NCBI RefSeq assembly: GCF_963082655.1
Contig: NC_081555.1
Location: 16,399,150-16,463,149, forward strand
Direction: 5' to 3'
Source of the DNA: Stomoxys calcitrans
Taxonomy: Eukaryota; Arthropoda; Insecta; Diptera; Muscidae
Length of the DNA stretch: 64,000 bases
In this document: positions 22,620 through 42,229 of the stretch, piece by piece
Layout of the letters: every line of letters starts with the position of its first letter
Numbering within the stretch: position 1 is the first letter of the stretch
Position numbers and translations under genes: made by a program
Notes under the pieces: model-generated
What the model saw: the letters and a program-made list of their open reading frames with translations, nothing else
Told to the model about the DNA's origin: nothing
Database searches by the model: none

Positions 22620-23645
22620 TCATATCGGACTATAATTTCATATAGCCCCCATATAGACCGATCCGCCGATTTGGGGTCTTAGGCCTATAAAAGCCACATT
22701 TATTATCCGATTGTGCTGAATTGAGGGGACAGTGAGTTGTGTTAAGCCACGCGATAACCCTCTTCAATTTGGATCAGATCGGTTCAGATTTGGATATAGC
22801 TGCCACATAGACCGATCTGCCGATTTGGGGTCTTAGGCTTATAAAAGCCACATTTATTATCCGATTGTGCTGAAATTTGGGACAATAAATTGTGTTAAGC
22901 CACTCGACATCCTTCTTCAATTTGGATCAGATCGGTTCAGATTTGGATATAGCTACCATATAGACCGTTCCGCCGATTTGGGGTCTTAGGCCCATAAAAG
23001 GTCCATTTATTGCCCAATTTTGCCAAAATTTGGGACAGTGAGTTGTGTTAGGCCCTGTGACATCTTTCTTAAATTTGGCTCAGATCGGTCCAGATTTGAG
23101 TATAGCTGCCATATAGACCGATCTCTCGATTTAAGGTTTTGGGCCCATAAAAGGCGCATTTATTGTACGATTTCGCCGAAATTTGGGACAGTGAGTTGTG
23201 TTATCCTTCTTCAATTTGGATCAGATCGGTCCAGTTTTGGATACAGCTGACATATAGACCGATTCGCCGATTTAGGGTCTTAGGCCCATAAAAGGCCTAT
23301 TTATTGTCCGATTTTGCCAAAATTTGGGACAGTGAGTTGTGTTAGGCCCTGTGATATCGTTCTTCAATTTGGCTCAGATCGGTCCAGATTTGAACATAGC
23401 TGCCATATAGACCGATCTCTCGGTTTAAGATTTTGGGCCCATAAAAGGCGCATTTATTGTACGATTTCGCCGAAATTTGGGACTCTTCGCAAATTTTCTG
23501 CAATTTGGCCCAAATCGCTCCAGATTTGGATATTGCTGCCATGTAGACCGATATCTCGATTTAAAGTCTTGGCCCCATAAAAGGCGCATTTATAATCCGA
23601 TTTCGCTGAAATTTAACACAGTGACTTATGTTAGGCTTTTCGACA
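22620..23645 (-). repeat. Family B 153-bp array (minus orientation)
   Basis: About seven units with ATATAGCTGCCATATAGACC, GGCCCATAAAAGG and AATTTGGGACAGTGAGTTGT. It has the same unit type as 6171-7350. It lies directly upstream of the acceptor of the first visible SMYD exon. No terminus is evident on the right. Confidence 0.85.
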
Positions 23646-23795
23646 TCCGTGTCGTATATGGTCAATATTTTTTTTTAATTCAACACCATCTTCTCGTACT
23701 TTTGAATTTTGGTCCATTGCACAGCTGTTTCCTTTTTTTCGAGTTTTTTCCCAAATTTTCCAACTTATCCTGTTATTATCCTTTATTTTCTTTAG

Positions 23796-32397
<8,602 letters not shown>

Positions 32398-32435
32398 TGT
32401 TAGGAAATCAGTGTTTTTTTACAGAATTTTGTTAA

Positions 32436-32441
32436 ATAAAT
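32436..32441 (+). terminator. Polyadenylation signal of the SMYD gene
   Basis: AATAAA lies about 40 bp after the TGA stop at 32395-32397, in a U-rich context. This is the expected place for a short 3' untranslated region. Confidence 0.65.
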
Positions 32442-32639
32442 GTGGAAAATAACAATTTTTTGCTTGTCAGGCATATACGGAAAAAAAGCTTCGGAAACAG
32501 TTCTCTCCAAAGGCAAATCTCCAAAAAATATACTTCTCAAAGCTCAAGTCATAAAATCGGGGAATATGTTTATATCGGAGCTTAAGCTATTTGTATACCT
32601 TTTTGGACTTCATTTAATGTTAGTTTTCGAAATAAGATT

Positions 32640-33545
32640 ACGACCAAATGTGGATGATGTGAAGGATTCAAGGGTTCACCAACAGTTTTGGAGTGTGTGA
32701 AGGACATTAACGCCTTCTCTGAGGATGGCACAATCCACATCGTTTGGGTGCCGGGCCATAGCGGAGTAAAGGGGAATGATAAAGCAGACTTATTGGCATT
32801 GAAGGCCAGAGAACTGCCGCCAACAAACTTGGTTAACCCGAAGGCTTTCGGGTCGATGCAGTCCGAGTAAAGGGTGCGAGCTACGAACGTGCATTTATCA
32901 CTGTGGAACAGCGAAACGATCGGTAAAAAAATGCAAAATTTGCCCATGAACATTCCGCTAAGGAACAGGGGCAAACTTCTCACATATCAATGAGTGCAGT
33001 CCGATTCAAGTTTAAGCTCAATGATAAGGGGCCTCCTTTTTTTATAGCCGAGTCCGAACGGCGTGCCGCAGTGCGACACCTCTTTGGCGAGAAGTTTTAC
33101 ATGGCAAAGTACCTCACAAATGTTGCCAGCATTGGGAGGGGGAAAACCACCCTAAAATTTTTTCTGAAGGTCTCGGCAGGATTCGAACCCAGGCGTTCAG
33201 CGTCATAGGCGGACATGCTAACCTCTGCGCTACGGTGGCCTCCCACCGTACGATTGGTAGGATGACGAAAATCCTGTGGAAGAATCTTTCCACAGGACTC
33301 TTGTGAGAAGGCGAGGCTATTACTGAAGAAAGAAGACAGGAGGTCAGTATAGCTTTCGGTATCATAACAGGACGCAAAGGACTACGAGCTCACTTATGCG
33401 TAGTGTAGGGCATGTGGGGAAGATGATGAGCCTTTGGAGCATTTCCTATGTCATTGTCCGGCTTTCGCGGCTAACAGACACCGGTACTTTGGTGGGGACA
33501 CTATACCAGACATAAACCAACTTAGGGGCGTGATAGGGAAAACGA
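32640..33545 (+). pseudogene. RNase H-type non-LTR retrotransposon 3' remnant, split by a SINE
   Basis: The left part reads ECVKDINAFSEDG and then IHIVWVPGHSGVKGNDKAD, the conserved C-terminal half of a retrotransposon RNase H (the PGHSGxxGNxxAD motif). After the SINE, frame reading gives CRACGEDDEPLEHFLCHCPA (from about 33403), the CCHC-like zinc motif that follows RNase H in many Jockey/I-type ORF2 proteins. Frames do not join without shifts, so the element is dead. It is related to the fragments at 21826 and 25495. Confidence 0.8.
32926..33249 (-). mobile_element. tRNA-derived SINE, copy 2 (nested in a retrotransposon remnant)
   Basis: It has the same head and body as the copy at 5209-5524: GCGCTACGGTGG and GGATTCGAACCCAGG on the plus strand are box A and box B complements. 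The flanks are a near-perfect 10-bp duplication, ACGATCGGTA (32916-32925) and ACGATTGGTA (33250-33259). About nine extra bases precede the head compared with copy 1. Confidence 0.85.
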
Positions 33546-33552
33546 TTAGGAA

Positions 33553-34323
33553 TTTCTTATTAGTGTAGGTCGGTTGGGATTGTAAATGGGCCATATCGAT
33601 CTATGTTTTCATATAGCTGCCATATATTGGGTTGCCCAAAAAGTAATTGCGGATTTTTTAAAAGAAAGTAAATACATTTTTAATAAAACTTAGAATGAAC
33701 TTTAATCAAATATACTTTTTTTTACACTTTTTTCTAAAGCAAGCTAAAAGTAACAGCTGATCACTGACAGAAGAAAGAATGCCATTACAGAGTCACAAGC
33801 CGTTGAAAAAAATTTTCAACGCCGACTATATGAAAAATCCGCAATTACTTTTTGGGCAACCATTAGCGGACGCAATTTTTATCCGATTTGGCTGAAATTT
33901 AGCATGACGTGTTTCGTTATGACTTCCAGTAACTGTGCCACGTATGGTTTAAATCGGTCCATAACCTGATATAGCTGCCATATAAACCGATCTGGGGTCT
34001 TGACTTCTTGAGCCTCTAGAGTGCGTAATTATTATCCAATATGGCTGATATTTTGTACAACGGCTTCCGCGTCAAATATAAACCTTTCTCTTAATTTTAC
34101 TTCTTGAGCCCCTAAAAGGCCCAATTCTTATTCGATTTGGCTGAAATTTTATGCATAGACTTCTACTGTGCTCTCCAACATTCAACTCAATAGGCACAGC
34201 AATTCTTTTCTTTTATCCTTTGCATGTCTAAAAAGAGATGCCGGGAAAGAACTCGACAAATCCGATCCATGGTGGAGGGTATATAAGATTCGGCCCGGCC
34301 GAAATTGGCACGCTTTTACTTGT
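33553..34323 (+). repeat. Family C fragment with right terminus, split by a MITE
   Basis: It starts inside a unit (TTATTAGTGTAGGTCGGTTG), is interrupted at 33627-33861, and continues through two units to ATGGTGGAGGGTATATAAGA and the hairpin TTCGGCCCGGCCGAA at about 34292. Confidence 0.82.
33627..33861 (-). mobile_element. Mariner-like MITE, copy M3 (inverted relative to the others)
   Basis: Ends TTGGGTTGCCCAAAAAGTAA and CAATTACTTTTTGGGCAACC. The internal order (TTTAATAAAACTTAGAATGA first, GCCGACTATATGAAAAATCC last) is the reverse of M1, M2 and M4. It follows a TA. About 235 bp, noncoding. Confidence 0.88.
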
Positions 34324-34394
34324 TTCAAACTCACCTAAACTAACCTGAATGGTTCGGAGGAAGATTGGTTAACATAGGAGTTTTATAAAAATAT

Positions 34395-35553
34395 GAACCA
34401 AATTCGACAGTATGACAGATGGACGAACTGACAGATGGACAGACTGATGGACAGACATATTGAACGAAAAACATTGGCAGAAGAACAGACAGGCGGATAA
34501 ATAGACGAACACACAGATGGGCGGCAGACAGCCAGACATTCAAATTGGTGACAAGGCAGATGGACAGACAAACGGGCAAACAGACAGACAATAAACGGCA
34601 GACGGACGCCGGACGGACGCCGGACGGACGCCGGACGGACGCCGGACGGCGGGACAGGGACATAGAAAGACATACAGACATGCACACAGACGAACAGACA
34701 TAGGGAACGAAAAAGATTGACAGAGAGACAGGCGAACAGAATGACACACAGACGGACTTGCAGACAGCCAGACAGACAAGTAGACGGAAATGAAGACAGA
34801 CAGATAGAAAAACTTGGAGACGAACAGATGATCAAACGGACGGACAGACTGACAGGAAGACAACAGACATTCGGAACGAAAAAGACGGATGTACATACAG
34901 ACGAACGGCCAGCAGACAGACGAACAGACCGATGGAAGGACAGGCAGATAGATGGACAGACAAACAGAAGAACAGACATAGGGAACGGAAATGACGGTCA
35001 GACGGACAAGTAGAGGGACATAAAGACAGACAGACGGAAAAATAGTCGCACACACGGACGGACGGGCAGAAAGCAAGACAAACAAACAGACGGAAAGACT
35101 GCCAGGTAGACAGACAAACGAACATACAGACAAAAGGTCAGACAGACAGATGGACGGACATACAACCAGACAGAAAGGTAGACAGATAGATAGATAGATA
35201 GAGAGAAAGAAAGAAAGACAATCAAACACACGATCAGGTATATGAACAGACGGACGGACAGCGTGATAGATGAACGGGCAATAAGACAGACAGAGTGCCA
35301 GGGGGACAGGTGGACAGACAAAAGAACAGACCAACAAACGGAGAGTGGGGTAGACAAACAAATAAATATACCGACGGACAACAAGACAAACGGACAGTCG
35401 GGTAGACAAACAAATAATTATACCGACGGACAACAAGACAAACGAACAAATATACGTAGAAACAGACGGACGGGAAGGTATATAGGCGAACAGACAGACG
35501 GAAGGACAAGTAGATAGACGGGCAGACGGATACACAGACGGATGGGCAAGCAG
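34395..35553 (+). repeat. GACAGACGGACA-type satellite, block 1
   Basis: About 1.16 kb of irregular GACAGACGGACAGACAGAC repeats with four consecutive CCGGACGGACG units near 34610-34650. It is the same simple-sequence class as 1400-4205 read on the other strand, but without its strict 16-bp period. Long minus-strand ORFs rich in Cys, Ser, Leu and Val are artefacts. Confidence 0.92.
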
Positions 35554-35700
35554 ACCTTAGCAATTAGCATTTAGATTTCAATATGGATTCCATATACTGA
35601 AAGTACGTAGTCTCGGTGGAGTATGGTATTATATAGTGGGCTCCTTCCGACTTTTTCCTTTCTTTGCTAGTTTAGAATATTTTGTGCAAATTTGTTTCAA
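35554..35700 (+). repeat. Duplicated linker segment, copy 1
   Basis: From TTAGCAATTAGCA through CTTTCTTTGCTAGTTTAGAA and TTTGTGCAAATTTGTTTCAA. It matches 37150-37310 closely. It joins the GACA-type satellite to the TAGTAAAATT-type satellite. Confidence 0.85.
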
Positions 35701-36239
35701 AATTTTGTAAAATATTTATATATTTATAAAATTTTGTAGAATGTAGTAAAATTTAGAAAAATTAAGTAAAATTTAGTAAAACGTAGTAAAATTTAGTAAA
35801 ACGTAATAAAATTTAGTAAAACGTAATAAAATTTAGTAAAAATTTAAAGTTTAGTGAAATTTAGTAAATTTTAGAAAAATGTAGTGAATTTGTGTAAAAT
35901 TCAGTAAATTTTAGTAAAATTCAGTAAATTTTAATAAAATTTAGTAGATATAAGTAAAATTTAAATTTTAATAAATTTTAGTGAAATTAGTAAATATCGT
36001 ATATTTTAGTAAAAATTAGTAGATTTTTGTAGAATTAAGTAGATTTTAGTAAAATTTAGTAAATTTCAGTACAATTTAGTAAAATTTAGTAAATTTTTGT
36101 AAAATTTAGTAAATTTGAGTAAAATTCAGTAAATTTTAGTAAAATTCAGTAAATTTAAATTTAATAAATTTTAGTGAAATTAGTAAAATTCAGTATATTT
36201 TAGTAAAAATTAGTAGATTTTTGTAGAATTTAATAGATT
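35701..36239 (+). repeat. TAGTAAAATTTAGTAAATTT satellite, block 1
   Basis: Short, irregular A/T units (11-12 bp type, AAATTTAGTAA). The block ends abruptly at a GACAGGCAGATAGATGGACA junction at 36244. Confidence 0.9.
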
Positions 36240-36556
36240 TTAGTAGACAGGCAGATAGATGGACAGACAAACAGAAGAACAGACATAGGGAACGAAAATG
36301 ACGGCCTGTCGGAGAGACAGATGGACAAATAGTCGTACACACGGATGGACGGGCAGGCCGCAAGACATACAAGACCAAAAAACGGACAGTCGGGTAGACA
36401 AACAAAAAATATACCGACGGACAACAAGACAAACGAACAAATATGCGTAGAAACAGACGGACGGACAGGTATATAGGTGAACAGATAGACGAAAGGACAG
36501 GTAGATAGACGGGCAGAGAAATACATAGACGGAGGGGCAAGCAGATCTTAGCAATT
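36240..36556 (+). repeat. GACAGACGGACA-type satellite, block 2 (duplicate)
   Basis: It is collinear with two parts of block 1: 36243-36302 matches about 34938-34995, and 36390-36556 matches about 35390-35575, with the part between missing. It is therefore a duplicate with an internal deletion, not an independent expansion. Confidence 0.85.
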
Positions 36557-36845
36557 AGCAAATTTGCTCATTAACATTAAGGAACATGGGAAATTCTTAC
36601 ATATCAATGTGTGCTAACCGATTTCAGTTAAAGCTGACCTCCTTTTAAGCCGAGTATGAACGGCGTGTCGCAATGCGACATCTCTATGGGGATACATTTT
36701 TACATGATTTTTTTACATGGCATAGTACCTCACAGATGTCGCCAGCATTGACGGGGGATAACCAACACTTATAATTTTCCCATGATCTTGCCAGGATGTG
36801 AACACACGCGTTAAGCATTATTGGCGGAATTGCTTAGCTTTGTGT
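36557..36845 (-). mobile_element. tRNA-derived SINE, copy 3 (degenerate)
   Basis: It shares ATATCAATG, GCCGAGTATGAACGGCGTG, ATGGCATAGTACCTCACA and CTTGCCAGGATGTGAACA with the other SINE copies, at lower similarity. The box A-like head is nearly lost. It sits in the linker of the second satellite block. Confidence 0.75.
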
Positions 36846-37149
36846 TTTGTGTGCTTATTGAAGCATTCGATATCCATATTCGGGGCGAATATGGATATCG
36901 ATCGAACGCTAGCTCTACGCGTTCGACCGCTATCGTGATTTACCGACCACTTGAGATTTTGCACAGATACAAAATATTGATATAGGTCGTTGGGGATTGC
37001 AAATAAGCCATATCGGTTCAGATTTATATATGACTCCCATATATATCTTTCATCGGATATAAAGCTGTAGTAGGCACAATTTAGGCCCCTATCGTAAGAA
37101 AATCCTAAAAGGTTCTACACAATATTTCAATAAGGATGCAAAGTCTACT
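36846..37149. repeat. Repeat fragment with a perfect hairpin
   Basis: It contains a perfect inverted repeat TCGATATCCATATTCG (36867-36882) and CGAATATGGATATCGA (36886-36901) with a GGG spacer. Family B/C-type phrases follow (TAGGTCGTTGGGGATTGCAA, CCATATCGGTTCAGATTTAT). Confidence 0.75.
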
Positions 37150-37310
37150 TAGATTTCAACATAGGTTCCTTGTATTGAAAGAAGTATGTAGGCTCGGTGA
37201 TGTATGGTTTTATATAGTCGGCTCCTCCCGACTTTTGCCTTTCTTTGCTAGTTTAGAATATTTTGTGCAAATTTGTTTCAAAATTTTGTAAAATATTTAT
37301 ATATTTACAA
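37150..37310 (+). repeat. Duplicated linker segment, copy 2
   Basis: ACTTAGATTTCAACATAGGT through TTTTGTGCAAATTTGTTTCA repeats the segment at 35570-35700 with scattered changes. Confidence 0.85.
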
Positions 37311-38500
37311 CATTTAGTAATATGTAGTAAAATTTAGAAAAATTAAGTAAAACTTAGTAAAATTTAATAAAATTTAGTTAAACTTTGAAGTTTAGTGAAA
37401 TTCACTACATTTTAGAAAAATGTAGTGAATTTGTGTAAAATTCTGTAAATTTTAGTAAAATTTTAATAAAATTTAGTAGATTTAAGTAAAATTTAAATTT
37501 AATAAATTTTACTGAAATTAGTAAAATTCAGTATATTTTAGTAAAAATTAATAGTTTTTTATAGAATTTAGTAGATTTTAGTAAAATTTAGTAAATTTTA
37601 GTAAAATTTAGTAACATGTAGTAAATTTGAATAAAATTTAGTAAAATTCCGTATATTTTAAGAAAATTCAGTAAATTTTAATAAAATTTAGTAGATTTAA
37701 GTAAAATTTAAATTTAATAAATTTTAGTGAAATTAGTAAAATTCAGTATATTTTAGCAAAAATTAGTAGATTTTTGTAGAATTTAGTAGATTTCAGTAAA
37801 ATTTAGTAAATTTTAGTACAATTTAGTAAATTTTAGTAAAAATTAGGAACATGTAGTAAATTGGAGTAAAATTCAGTAAATTTTAGTAAAATTCAGTAAA
37901 TTTAAATAAATTTTAGAAGATTTAAGTAAGATTAAAATTTAATAAATTTTGGTGAAATTAGCAAAATTCAATATATTTTAATAAAAATTAGTAGATTTTT
38001 ATAGAATTTAGTAGATTTTAATAAAATTTAGTAAATTTTAGTACAGTTTAGTAAAATGTCGTATATTTAAGTTAAATGTAGTAATATATAGTAAATTTGA
38101 GTAAAATTTAGTAAAATTCAGTAAATTTTAATAAAATTTAGTAAATTTTTATAAGATTAAATTTTGTAAAATTAAAATTTAATAAATTTTGGTGAAATTA
38201 GTAAAATTCGAAATATTTTAGTAAAAATTAGTAAATTTTTGTAGAATTTAGTAGATTTTAATAAAATTTAGTAAAATGTAGTATATTTTAGTTAAATTAA
38301 GCAACCTGTAGTAAATTTGAGTAAAATTCAGTAAATTTTAATAAAATTTTTTACATTTTTATAAGATAAAATTTTGTAAAATTTTGTAAAATTTTTTAAA
38401 AATTTTTAAAATTTTTTAAAATTTTAGTAAAACTTAGTAGAAATTAGAACAATTTAGAAGAAATTAGTAAAATGTAGTAACAATTTCTAAAAATACAATT
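37311..38500 (+). repeat. TAGTAAAATTTAGTAAATTT satellite, block 2
   Basis: About 1.2 kb of the same A/T-type units as block 1. A higher-order period of roughly 200-240 bp shows in the recurrence of AAAATTAGTAGATTTTTGTA. It decays to A/T low complexity after about 38370. Confidence 0.9.
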
Positions 38501-38960
38501 TCTAAATAGTAAAAATTTAGTTTGGTTGCAAAAGTTTATGATATATATTTTTACTTTGAATATTTTGTACGTATTTTATTTTTCCGGAAACTTTTGATTT
38601 CAATAAAAAATTTTGTCAAATTTTATTTCTGTAGAAAATTTCGTAAAATTTAATTTCTATAGAAAATTTTGTCATAATTAAATTTTTTGGAATATGCGGT
38701 CATAATATTTTTTTGACCGCATTGGTATTATTGGAAAAGCTTGAAATTTTTTTTAGAGTTTTTAAGATTTTTTTTTGCATTATTTTTTGTAGAATTTTTA
38801 TTTTTATAGAAAATATGGTTACAATTTTTTTTAAAAATGTTTGTTCTTTTAAAATTTGACTGTGTGTAAAAATGCAAAAAAAAAAATTATTTTTTTTTTA
38901 TTAATTTTTGTTTTCACAGTAGCTTGTTTTAATTGAATTTTTATAATTTTTTTTTTTTTT
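38501..38960. other. A/T low-complexity DNA
   Basis: It includes two degenerate units of the 29-bp satellite on the opposite strand (GTCAAATTTTATTTCTGTAG near 38617) and long T-runs. No gene is seen. Confidence 0.7.
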
Positions 38961-39057
38961 ATTTTATTTCACAAGAAATTGTTATCCTCTCCTTATATGC
39001 CTTAATATTTCTTTGAATTGTTGACTGTAATCCTTTTTTACTACCCACCATACTCAC

Positions 39058-39126
39058 TTGAATAACTCTCCTGCTTCTTAGGCAGGCTTTGCAAATGTTT
39101 ACCATTCTCTGGTAGTGCTTAAAAGC
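39058..39126 (-). other. Possible 69-bp exon on the minus strand
   Basis: On the minus strand TTATTTTGTTGTCAG precedes a 69-bp open stretch (23 codons: AFKHYQRMVNICKACLRS, then RRVIQ) that is followed by CAA|GTGAGT. Acceptor and donor both match fly consensus and the length is a multiple of three. No neighbouring exon was found, and an upstream GTAAGT only 24 bp away cannot be a working donor for it. I do not recognise the peptide. Confidence 0.25.
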
Positions 39127-39204
39127 CTGACAACAAAATAAATTACTTACGGTGTATCCTTTTATGCTAAACTTCTTTAGCAGTTTTATTGCTTTCCATT
39201 TCAT

Positions 39205-40900
39205 TGGCTTCTCATATCCTTTTTTTTGCTGATTACCAGCAATTTTTTCCCTTTATGCTGAAACGCCCACACAACCAAAAACAACACCACCATCAACCAC
39301 CACGAGTATCCACGACCCTGGCGCCACCTGCACTTGATGACAAATTAGCACAAATCTCCTTTAGATGTTAATTAATTAATTTTATGGCATTAAGGATGCA
39401 TTAATGTCCTTGTAGAGGTTCCCACCTAGGGGGGCTGGGGGGGGTTATCACATTGTAGGATATGCGATTAGCACCCTTATCGCGATGGTAAAGTTGGTGA
39501 GTGAGAGTAGTAGGAGTAGCTATGGACTTCCTTGTTGACTTTTTGCTGTGTAGTCAGGGATGCTGGAAGTTCATTCATTTATTTTGATTTTGTTTGGTGC
39601 TTTGCTTAATTTTGGTTACTTTGTCGCCCATCGTTCTGGTGTATTCGATGTTAATTTGTCTTTGGGCGGTGTGTTCGTTTTTTTTTATGGTTTATTGTCT
39701 ACTGGCAGTCAAGGCTTTCTTTTCACTTCGTATTTGAGTCATTTCGGTTTTATTTGCTTTCCGTTTTTGCACGTTAATGATGTTTGGCATCATTACGTCA
39801 ACAAATGTTAATGAGGTACTACTCCTCATTATTCCGGTCGTTAGAGCCATAAGGAGCACTAAGAACTTATTGTCTGCCAACGCGTCGTGACACACACACA
39901 CACCCAGAGTCAAGATTTCATGACAAATGTGCAGATTACAGTTGAAGTTGTCATTTCGAACATAGACACCACTATCGCTTGTCTATTTCCCCTGCTTAAT
40001 TTTTTTGAGGAAAATTCTTTTCGGATTTGGAATGTTTTGGTGTCATTTATTCTGAGTCCTTGCAAGCATTGGTTTTTTCCCTTCCATGAGGTAAAGATAA
40101 GGTAAGGGAATAGGTAGGATGGAATTTTAAAAAATTTAACCTATAATGAACAAAATTTAAAATTTTACTGTTTTGAGCATTAAATTGAATATTGAGTATC
40201 AATTAGCCCCTGTTCCTGGAATTTTCATGGGTAAATTTGCATTGCATTAAATACTTTTCCTAAAACTAATATTTTTTTAATAAAAAAACCCATCACTAAG
40301 ACAAAGAGTTGACTTTGCGACATATCCTAAGTATTGTTTTAACCCAATTCCCTTTATACAGCAAATTTTCCTTGACAATTTCTCTAAGATTCTGTATGAT
40401 GACTTATATCATAAAGCTTTTAGTCCCATGCGTCTGACATATTTGCACACATGGCCAAAAGCATGATTTTCAACTCATATCCTTATGGTCTGCATATTTC
40501 TTATAGCATGTTCGAGTGTGGGTCTGTGTTTGCTGTAGTGTTTGTTATAAATTGCACTATACAAATATGTTTACCTTGTTACCATACATAAAGCTGCAAA
40601 GAAAACATTGCACAAATAGAAAAAAACACAACCACACACACACACAAAAGAGAAAAATGAAACTGAAAATGAAATAAAAACCATAATGTTTTCAAACAAT
40701 AGACGTGAAAGAAAGAAACTAACGAATAATTTTGTTTCCGCTCCAGATCATAAACAATAGGACTAACCTAACAATCCAACAAATGCTCATATAATCTGTA
40801 GTTTGAAGGTAGGTTTTTAGTGAATAGGTATGGGGGTAGAGTATGCAGTCACACACACACACACACACACATGTGACAAAAGGATTATGGGGCTCTAAAC
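39205..40900. other. Unique DNA, no confident gene
   Basis: It holds C/A-rich and G-rich tracts (GGGGGGCTGGGGGGGG-like near 39429) and short (CA)n runs at about 39890-39905 and 40850-40870. A plus-strand 83-codon frame at 39560-39811 is hydrophobic, with two stretches long enough to span a membrane, but has no other support. Confidence 0.5.
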
Positions 40901-41600
40901 ATTTTGTCAACATTTTATTTTAAAAGTACATTTTCTAAAATATTTATTTAAAAAGAAAATTTGGTCAAAAGTGTTTTTAAATTAAAAAAAACAAAAATTA
41001 AGAAAATTTAGTCATAATATTTAAAAAAAAAGATTGTCAACATTTTCATCAAATTTTGTCGAAATTTTCATAAAATTTTGTCAAAATTTTCATCAAATTT
41101 TATGGATAAGTTTTTCAAAGTTTTATATAAAAAGTTTTTTTTAATTTTTATTTCTACAGAAAATCTTATCGACATTTTTATAGCAAATTTTGTCAAAATT
41201 TTTTTTTTTAAAATTTTGTCAAAAAATTTTTTTTGAAAATTTTTTTTATTTTTTTTTAAATTTTGTAAAAGAATTCTTTTCTTGAAATTTTTTAAATTTT
41301 TTTTTTTTAATTTCTTCAAAAAAATTTTTTTTTAAATTTTTATCAAAAAAAAATTTTTGAAAATTTTGTTCTTTTATTTTACAGAAAATTTCTCACATTA
41401 TTTTTGAAAATTTTTTTTTGAAAATTTTTAAAATTTTCATTTTTTTTAAATTTCTTCAAAAAAAATTTTTTTGAAATTTTTATCAAAAAAAAATTTTTGA
41501 AAATTTTGTCCTTTTATTTTACAGAAAATTTCTCAAACTTTTTTTTGAAAAATTTTTTATAGAAAATTGTGTAAAAAAAAATTTATAGAAATTTTTTAAT
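40901..41600. repeat. A/T low-complexity with GTCAAAATTTT units
   Basis: Degenerate units of the 29-bp satellite class on the opposite strand and T- or A-runs, up to the mariner-like MITE M4. An internal piece (about 41290-41400 and 41440-41540) is repeated. Confidence 0.75.
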
Positions 41601-41601
41601 A

Positions 41602-41825
41602 TTGGATTGCCCAAAAAGTAATTGCGGATTTTTCATAAAGTCGGCGTTGACAAATTTTTTCACAGCTTGTGACTCTGTAATTGCATTCTTTCTTCTGTCA
41701 GTTATCAGCTGTTTCTTTTAGCTTGCTTTAGAAAAAAAGTGTATTTGATTAAAGTTCATTCTAAGTTTTATTAAAAATGCATTTACTTTTTTTTTAAAAA
41801 TCCGCAATTACTTTTTGGGCAACCA
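41602..41825 (+). mobile_element. Mariner-like MITE, copy M4
   Basis: Ends TTGGATTGCCCAAAAAGTAA and TTACTTTTTGGGCAACCAA, with a flanking TA on the left. It has the same internal order as M2. It is inserted in A/T low-complexity DNA. Confidence 0.87.
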
Positions 41826-42044
41826 AATATTTTATTTCCACAGAAAATTTTGTCAAAATTTTGTAATAGAAAATTTGGGAAAATGTTTTCAAAAGAAAAT
41901 TTTTTATAAATTTTATTTCTATGGGAAATTTTTTAATAATTTTATTTGTATGGGAAATTTTTTGAAAAGTTTTTTTTTAGTGAAAATTGTTTAAACATTT
42001 TTTTCCTAGAAATTTTTTTTTTTAATTTTCTTCTTTAAAAATTT

Positions 42045-42130
42045 GAATCGGACAGCACTCATTGATGTGTGAGAAGTTTATCCCAGTTCCTTAATGGAAT
42101 GCTGATGAGCAAATTTCCATTTGCAACGGC
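42045..42130 (+). mobile_element. 3' fragment of the tRNA-derived SINE
   Basis: AATCGGACAGCACTCATTGA through CAAATTTCCATTTGCAAC matches the body end of the SINE copies at 5209 and 46951 in reverse orientation. The tRNA-like head is absent. Confidence 0.75.
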
Positions 42131-42229
42131 ATAAAAATATAAGTCCCTTTATCTTAATCCCATATGATCTCTATTAGACTACGAATTCGCTCGAAGGGAT
42201 TAATGTCATATAACTTTAAATGTTAAATG

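Noticed and set aside
34340..35563. Minus-strand open frames up to 331 codons, rich in Cys, Ser and Val
   Set aside because: Translation of GACAGACGGACA-type simple sequence. Overlapping frames are open together.
39560..39811. 83-codon hydrophobic plus-strand frame
   Set aside because: Two hydrophobic stretches are expected from T-rich DNA. There is no homologue I recognise, no splice context, and an overlapping antisense frame is equally open.
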